Below are positions 57,965-64,000 of a DNA stretch of 64,000 bases, piece after piece. The stretch is from Piscicola geometra (lineage: Eukaryota > Annelida > Clitellata > Hirudinida > Piscicolidae). The stretch is taken from contig OX030961.1 of the NCBI GenBank assembly GCA_943735955.1, positions 3,086,420 through 3,150,419 on the forward strand, read 5' to 3'. The notes below the pieces were generated by a model that worked only from the letters and a program-made list of their open reading frames with translations, was not told where the DNA came from and ran no database searches. Numbering within the stretch: position 1 is the stretch's first letter; each line of letters opens with the position of its first letter. The position numbers and the translations under genes are program-made.

Positions 57965-60900
57965 GGAGTGTCTGAAAAGTGCATGGAACTTGAACAAGAC
58001 GAACGAGGAAGCCTTCATGCTCCTCATCTCGCCAAACCACTTCCTGCAGGTTCCACAAGGATAACAATAAAAACAACAATTATATTTCTTTTTATTTTTA
58101 TAAATAATGCAATAAAATAAATTAATATTTATTATATAATGATAATAATAAAATAACACTAATAATAAACCTATTATTATTATATATACAAATAAAAGCA
58201 AAAATTCACAAAAAGCCCATTTATCTTAACCCAATGCAAAAGCAAGTTCTCTCTGTAATAACAAACTGCACTGATGACCTACCCACACACAAGGAGAGTC
58301 GAGGCGTCAACATGCAGGCGTGCTTCGGGCACAACGGGGACGGCTGGAAACTCAACTGGCTCTCTCATCAACTACACTACCTCCATTGGTGTGCTGCATT
58401 ACGTGGTGGTGGTTGTTGTTGTTGTTGATGATGTTGTTGTTGATGATGTTGTTGATGATGTTATTGTTGTTGATGTTATTGTTGATGATGTTGTTGTTGA
58501 TGATGATGTAGTGTGGGTGATGATGTAGTATGAAGTGATGAGGATGTGGGGGTGAGGGTGATGATGACGACGATGATGTAATGGTGTTGATGATGGTGTA
58601 AGAGGGGTGATGATGATGTGGTGGTGGTGGTGATGATGATGGTGGTGGGGGTGGTGGTGGTGATGATAATGTGCTGATAATGTTGATGGAAATGTTGCAA
58701 TAACCACCAAACAGGGGAGATAGCAAGACATGGTACTGTATCTCACTGAAGAAAGAACACGGAAGTCATGATGATGATGATGGTGGGGATGATGATGATG
58801 ATATAAGTGGAGGGTACAACGAGCAATTATTGAGGAGGATTTTGTCTGGAGAGGCCATGGGCAATGCTGAAGAATTGGCAAAGGAGTTCAAGGTGCCTTT
58901 GTCGCCATCGCCTCATCATCACCCTTTTAATCATTCTTTGCATTATAATCATCTTTGCCTTCATCATCATCACCACTACCAGCATCATCATCATCACCAC
59001 TACCATCATCATCACTACTACCATCATCATCATCACCACCATTGCCACCACCATTTTTATTATTGTTATCATCATCACCCTCATCATCATCATCATCACC
59101 AACACCCTCCCATCATCATCACCATCATCATCATCACCACCACCCTCCCATCATCATCATCATCATCATCATCATCACCACCCTCACCATCATCATCATC
59201 ATCATCATCACCACCATCATCATCATCAGGTGCACAAGGTGGTACAGGGCGCAGGCGACTACCTTCTCATCAGCCCTCTCACCCTCACCTTCTCACTCTC
59301 TCACGGCTTCAACTGCTCAGAACATACTGCCTATCTCTCATCCGATTGGATGGTAGGGCATTTCAAGATCATCATCATCATCATCATTAATATTAGAGCT
59401 ATCGTAATCATTATCATCATCATCATCATCACTATCATTGTACTCACGGTTTTATTATTATCATCATTATCAAAACCAAAGTACAGGGATGGATTTGAGC
59501 TCTGGATGCTGAGCCAGCTTAGTCTTAATGATGAAGAGGAAGAAGAGAAAGATAAGAAGGAGGAGAAGGAGGGTGTGAAGCAGGAAGAAGAGAAAGAAGA
59601 AGATGAGAAGGAGGAGAAGAAGGAAGGAAGGAAACGACGAAGGAGGAGTGGAAGACTTCTCAGGAGGGTGATCGAGGGAAGGGCATTCAATCGATCCGCT
59701 GGTGGCCACATGCCCTTCAGTTACGAAGAACTCCTCCTCAAGTACTCGTCATGCTGCCTCGCAAGTCTGGGTAGGTCTGTGCGTGCATGCCTCTGCCACT
59801 GGCCCTTGTGGCATGCTTGTGGGTAGAAGTGTGGTCCTCAAGTTGTGTGGTTCTTAAGTTGTGTGGTTCTTAAGTTGTGTGGTTCTTAAGTTGTGTGGCT
59901 CTTAAGTTGTGTGGTTCTTAAGTTGTGTGGCTCTTAAGTTGTGTGGTTCTTAAGTTGTGTGGTTCTTAAGTTGTGTGGCTCTTAAGTTGTGTGGTTCTTA
60001 AGTTGTGTGGCTCCTAAGTTGTGTGGTTCTTAAGTTGTGTGGTTCTTAAGTTGTGTGGTTCTTAAGTTGTGTGGTTCTTAAGTTGTGTGGTTCTTAAGTT
60101 GTGTGGTTCTTAAGTTGTGTGGTCCTTAAGTTGTGTGGTTCTTAAGTTGTGTGGTCCTCAAGTTGTGTGGTTCTTAAGTTGTGTGGTCCTTAAGTTGTGT
60201 GGTATTGACACTTTTTTGCGGTTGCTTTCTTTGGTGGTGCGGCTCTCAGTTGTGTGCGGTGGTGTCTTATACCGGTCGTAATCGCTATCGTCACCACCAC
60301 TACCACTACTACCACCACCACCACTATCACCGCCACCACTACCACCACCACCCCAGCGGCTTCAGAGGTACAAAGGTTGCACAAGGTGATGAAGTCACTG
60401 ATGAGTGCTGAACTGGGAAGAAGGCAGTCCCTTGCAGAGGTGGTTGTGGTGGTTGTTGGTGGTTGTTGGTGGTTGTTGGTGGTTGTGGGAGGGGGGAAGG
60501 GAGGGGGCGTGTGAAAATGGTGGTGGGAGGGGTGTTGATGAGGATGGGTGGTTGAAGAGTTAATGGGTTGAGGGGTATGATGATGATTCAGAGATGGTGG
60601 AGATGATAATGATGCTGGGGTGGTGGAGATGATAATGATGCTGGGGTGGTGGAGATGATAATGATGCTGGGGTGGTGGAGATGATAATGATGCTGGGGTG
60701 GTGGAGATGATAATGATGCTGGGATGGTGGAGATGATAATGATGCTGGGGTGGTGGAGATGATAATGATGCTGGGGTGGTGGAGATGATAATGATGCTGG
60801 GGTGGTGGAGATGATAGTTACAATGTTTTTTTTCATTACCACTGTACTCATAATCATCATCATCATCATTACCACCACCACCATCATCATTACCACTACC

Positions 60901-63509
60901 ACAATCATCATCATCATCACCGTCAGATCGCCCGTGTGAGTGAAAGCAGGTGCCTCTTCGAGTTGCAGTCGCCGCGCATGAGTTGCGCTCGTTGTGGATG
61001 TGTGATCTTCCTGTCGTGTGTGCGCTGCCGTGCGTGCTCTGAAGGTGAGACGATGCTTCATTAAGTTATGATGATGATGATGATGATGATAATAATAATA
61101 ACATACAAATAAAATAAAACAAAAACTAATAATTGTAATATTTTATTTAGTAATAAATAAATAAGAATATAAATAAACACCTAAATAATAAATAATAATA
61201 ACAATGTCGGAGAAGCATACGATTCTGCACATCTCACCTATCACTACCACTACAATGCAGTCGCGTGTCTGAGGCATCGTTGTCGCTGTGACGGTGATCG
61301 TAGTAGTAGTAGTAGTAGTGGTGGTGGTCTTGGTAGTAGTGGTGGTCTTGGTAGTAGTGGGGGTCTTGGTAGTAGTGGTGGTAGTAGTAGTGGTGGTGGT
61401 GGTGATGACGACCAAAGCTTGGAGAACACAGACGACAAGCAGAAGCAACAGCAGCAGGAGTTGTTGTTGTTGTTTAGGCACACAGAAGAAGAGTTGAAGG
61501 GAGTGTTGGCTGTGGTTGCATGTAGGATGACCCAGCAACAAGACTTAGTAGAGAATATGAGACGTGCTTTGAGCCTTTATGATAATGGGGGTGATAATGA
61601 TGGTAGTGGGGGTGATGGTTATGATGCTGGTGGTGTTAGTGATGATGATTCTAGTGGAGTGTCAAAGGAGCATGAAATAGGTTGGTCTGAAGAAACGGCC
61701 TTTAAAACTTTTCATGTTTTGAAATGTATCCAGTTTGAGTTTATTTATTTTTTCATCTATCTATCCATCCATGTATGTTTTCATATAACCATCAAATTGT
61801 TCATCCATCCACCAACTCACCCATCCAATCCATCCATCCATCCAGACTATGCGGAGATGCAGGGATGGGTGGATGAGGCGGTGACCTTGAAGGTGGATGA
61901 CAGCAACTTGCTGGAACGTTTCCAACACCTCCTCCACCACGTGCAACACTGCATGCAACTCTCCAATGAACTCCTCGTCGAAACGTATGTGGCAGTGATG
62001 ATGATGATGGTGGTGGTGGTGATGGTGATGACGATTGCGGTGGTGATGGTGGTGACGATGGTGGTGGTGGTGATGATGTGGGTGGGGTGGTGATTGCGGT
62101 GATGATGATGGTGGTGATGATGATGATGGCGGTGGTAGTGGTGGTGATGATGATGACGATAGTGGTGGTGGTGATGATGATGGTGGTGATGATGATGATG
62201 GCGGTGATGATGATGGTGGTGATGATGATGATGGCGGTGATGATGATGGTGGTGATGATGATGATGGCGGTGATGATGATGGTGGTGATGATGATGATCA
62301 TGGTCATGATCACGATGAAAATGATGAGGATGATAATGATTGTATAAATTCTAAATCAATGTAGCGCTTCACCATTACAGAGACAAGAGATACAGCTACG
62401 AGGAGCTTTGGCAGTGCTGTTGGCGGCTGCAGAGGCTGCCATGCAGAACCAGCACCTATCCTGCCATACAGGTCAGCCAACCATTGTTTGCCGTCTCATA
62501 TATATAGGTCAATGCATATATATATATATATATATATATATGGTATTCCAGGGTTATATGAATAATTAAACAACGAATTAGGTAAATACTGAGAAATATT
62601 AGTTTTTGATGAATGTATTTATAGTTCATTAAATTATTTATATATATTTACGTAAGTAATAAAGGAATGTCTATATCGGACATTAAAGAGGTAAACAGGT
62701 CATGCGACAAATGCAACTCACACAGGAGAGACTCAAGCAAACAAATACTTTCATCCGTCACGTCAAGAAGCTCTTTAAGGCCTCTTCGTTTCCATTGCCA
62801 TCATCATCACTACTACCACCAGTATCATCATCACTACTACCACCAGTATCATCATCACTACTACCACCAGTATCATTATCATCCGAAGCCCCTGTCACAC
62901 TCCCACAAGCTCCCACCACACCACCACAAGTGATCACCACACCATCACCACAAGCTTCCACCACACCACCATTGACGCCTCACCTGCTACCTCCGCTCAA
63001 AGAGGTGGAGGATTTGGTAATGATGGCAGACTCCTTGAGCGGTGTTGACCTGCTCCAGAAGGATGATCTCAGTGCAGTAGGTGGTGTGTAGTGGTGTGTA
63101 GTGGTGTGTAGTGGTGTGAAGATGAGTGGTGTGAGTGAGTAGATTAATGCTGGCAAGATTGTGTGTTTTGGCTTGTGTGGCGTGGCTTTTGGGAGGAGGT
63201 AAAAATACTAATTTCCGCACACTTCTTCAATAACCCACAGTACTACAACCAAAGATTATGGATCGATAAAGTGACCCAATTCACCTCCTCTTTCCCCTCC
63301 TCTTCCTCCCCATTTTCCACCACTCCCAACGGACTAGACGCGATCAGGAAGCTATTAAAACAAGGAAAGAAATGTTTGAAGGGAGACTTCAAGTCGCTGT
63401 CTGCGAGTCCGCTCTTCTGGCTGCTGATGAGGTGCCTCAGTCGGCTGGAGGAGATGGAGGCGTCTGTGGTCGCCTTCGATGAGGAGCTTGCTTCGGTGCT
63501 CAGAAAGGG
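57020..63509 (+). CDS. Divergent KDM5/JARID1-family protein lacking ARID and PHD1 (16 exons seen, partial)
   Basis: KDM5 enzymes remove methyl groups from H3K4 in the nucleus. Exons: 57020-57139, 57198-57248, 57346-57426, 57518-57667, 57966-58049, 58294-58388, 58715-58892, 59230-59352, 59482-59770, 60366-60439, 60927-61044, 61261-61680, 61846-61984, 62381-62471, 62699-63076, 63241-63509, about 886 codons so far. JmjN (residues 1-55) begins MNRCPVFYPGKEEFKSY and ends KPPM-DWNPAFVIDLEA. It passes directly to the segment before JmjC (CFNKPVD, VVTEEEVEKMFW). JmjC-like pieces follow: SAWNLN, YLHW-GDSKTWY and GAGDYLLISP..HGFN..SSDWM. Next come FSYEELLLKYSS, a C5HC2 zinc finger split by an intron (CARCGC..CLRHRCRC, residues 435-464) and PLU-1-like helices. 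The JmjC iron ligands are absent. All phases agree. Exon 4 ends at a weak GTCTAA donor. Confidence 0.85.
57867..57962. repeat. (CA)n microsatellite abutting the KDM5-like exon 5 acceptor
   Basis: About 48 CA units with rare TA or CG variants end 3 bp before the AAAG acceptor of exon 5, so the tract replaces the usual polypyrimidine tract. Confidence 0.95.
58395..58680. repeat. GTT/GAT trinucleotide-rich intron 6 of the KDM5-like gene
   Basis: Runs of GTT, GAT, GTG and TGATGA from a few bases after the exon 6 donor almost to the exon 7 acceptor. Confidence 0.85.
58905..59229. repeat. (ATC)n/(CAC)n intron 7 of the KDM5-like gene
   Basis: Almost the whole intron consists of CAT/ATC/CAC triplets and ends exactly at the CATCAG acceptor of exon 8. 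His-rich and Ser-rich open frames through it are artefacts. Confidence 0.9.
59829..60202. repeat. 16-bp minisatellite in KDM5-like intron 9
   Basis: About 23 copies of GTGTGGTTCTTAAGTT, with single-base variants (CTCTTAAG, TCCTCAAG). The variant copies are spaced irregularly. Confidence 0.95.
60594..60815. repeat. 26-bp minisatellite in KDM5-like intron 10
   Basis: About 8.5 nearly identical copies of a 26-bp unit containing GATGATAATGATGCTGGGG. The near identity suggests recent expansion. Confidence 0.95.
61985..62310. repeat. GAT/GGT trinucleotide repeats in KDM5-like intron 13
   Basis: Starts within 15 bp of the exon 13 donor and includes several copies of a roughly 33-bp unit (GATGATGATGGCGGTGATG and variants) near 62170-62290. 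Confidence 0.9.
62515..62541. repeat. (AT)n microsatellite in KDM5-like intron 14
   Basis: About 13 AT dinucleotide units. Confidence 0.85.
62801..62872 (+). repeat. Coding 24-bp repeat in KDM5-like exon 15
   Basis: Three tandem copies of a 24-bp unit encode SSSLLPPV three times within an exon. It is followed by a Pro/Thr/Ser-rich linker before the next helical segment. The unit is the same ATC/CTA/CCA triplet mixture seen in the introns. Confidence 0.9.
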
Positions 63510-63760
63510 GTGAGTGTCTTTGTGGCATTGTGAGTGTCTTTGTGGCATTGTGAGTGTCTTTGTGGCATTGTGAGTGTCTTTGTGGCATTGTGAGTGTCTT
63601 TGTGGCATTGTGAGTGTCTTTGTGGCATTGTGAGTGTCTTTGTGGCATTGTGAGTGTCTTTGTGGCATTGTGAGTGTCTTTGTGGCATTGTGAGTGTCTT
63701 TGTGGCATTGTGAGTGTCTTTGTGGCATTGTGAGTGTCTTTGTGGCATTGTGAGTGTCTT
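63510..63760. repeat. 20-bp minisatellite that begins with the KDM5-like exon 16 splice donor
   Basis: Thirteen copies of GTGAGTGTCTT, spaced by TGTGGCATT, form a 20-bp unit. The first copy is the exon 16 donor itself. All units appear identical until the last, which diverges. Ser/His-rich minus-strand frames through it are artefacts. Confidence 0.97.
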
Positions 63761-64000
63761 TTTGGAGACTTTATCGGTCGTTTGATTTTTCTTATTTTGT
63801 TGATGACGAAGCACTTCAACTGCTTGACGGTGACTCCTGCTTTAAGCGATGAAGCAACTTAAATTACAATTATGTCACCACAACATCTAAATACATGCTT
63901 TTAGAAATACGACATTTCAGCCTCTATTTTCCAACCACCTAGTTCTAACAACTATAAACACTAACCACATTCCAACTTACAACCAACCATTCTAATCGCA
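63761..64000 (+). other. Rest of intron 16, window end
   Basis: Non-repetitive intronic sequence. No acceptor or further exon recognised before the edge. The PHD2/PHD3 part expected in KDM5 proteins would lie further right, if present. Confidence 0.5.

Noticed and set aside
58352..62313. His-, Ile-, Met-, Asp- and Val-rich frames in the KDM5-like region
   Set aside because: They come from CAT/GAT/GTT intronic repeats. Only the segments joined in phase with KDM5 similarity are kept.
63243..63819. Repetitive minus-strand frames with a TLTMPQRHSQCHKD-type motif
   Set aside because: 20-bp repeats read through all three frames in turn, giving the same peptide in each. This is a property of a unit length not divisible by three.

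Overview
This is nuclear DNA from an invertebrate animal. Genes are split by short GT-AG introns, intergenic DNA is AT-rich, and the window holds hAT-type DNA transposons, LINE fragments and many micro- and minisatellites. A let-7 microRNA hairpin (41865-41949, minus) points to a bilaterian, since let-7 is not known outside Bilateria. The phylum is not fixed by the sequence. A very long collagen with threonine in many Y positions resembles what is reported for annelid cuticle collagen, but that is an inference.

Layout. (1) 1-19887, minus: a giant collagen gene with a signal-peptide exon, two exons for one VWA domain and then 41 Gly-X-Y exons (about 4,460 residues), still open at base 1. (2) 19888-28560: gene-poor DNA with a hAT element inside another hAT element, both with 8-bp target duplications; a 5'-truncated LINE; and a MITE that splits an older LINE fragment. 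(3) 28874-30229, plus: an 8-exon thiopurine S-methyltransferase-like gene (246 aa). (4) 30786-31004, minus: a small CIP/KIP-type CDK-inhibitor ORF. It is tail-to-tail with the methyltransferase and shares a 350-bp divergent promoter with (5) 31354-40021, plus: a complete 15-exon ceramide transfer protein gene (CERT, 655 aa; PH, FFAT and START domains). Its first intron carries a 1.77-kb 11-bp minisatellite that runs into the splice acceptor. (6) 40758-57019: mostly non-coding, with let-7, a perfect RFX X-box promoter motif and a few unassigned exon-like pieces. (7) 57020 to the right edge, plus: at least 16 exons of a KDM5/JARID1-family gene. It keeps JmjN, a JmjC-like fold, a C5HC2 zinc finger and PLU-1-like helices, but lacks ARID and PHD1 between JmjN and JmjC and has lost the JmjC iron ligands.

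The exon models were assembled by hand from reading frame, splice-site dinucleotides and family similarity. Several independent checks agree: CERT and TPMT close in frame at family-typical lengths, and 37 of the 40 complete collagen helix exons are exact multiples of 9 bp while the other three each contain a visible Gly-X-Y interruption. The genes do not form one pathway. The most unusual items are the giant Thr-rich VWA collagen, the apparently iron-free ARID-less KDM5 protein, and the repeat expansions that sit directly against splice sites in the CERT and KDM5 genes.
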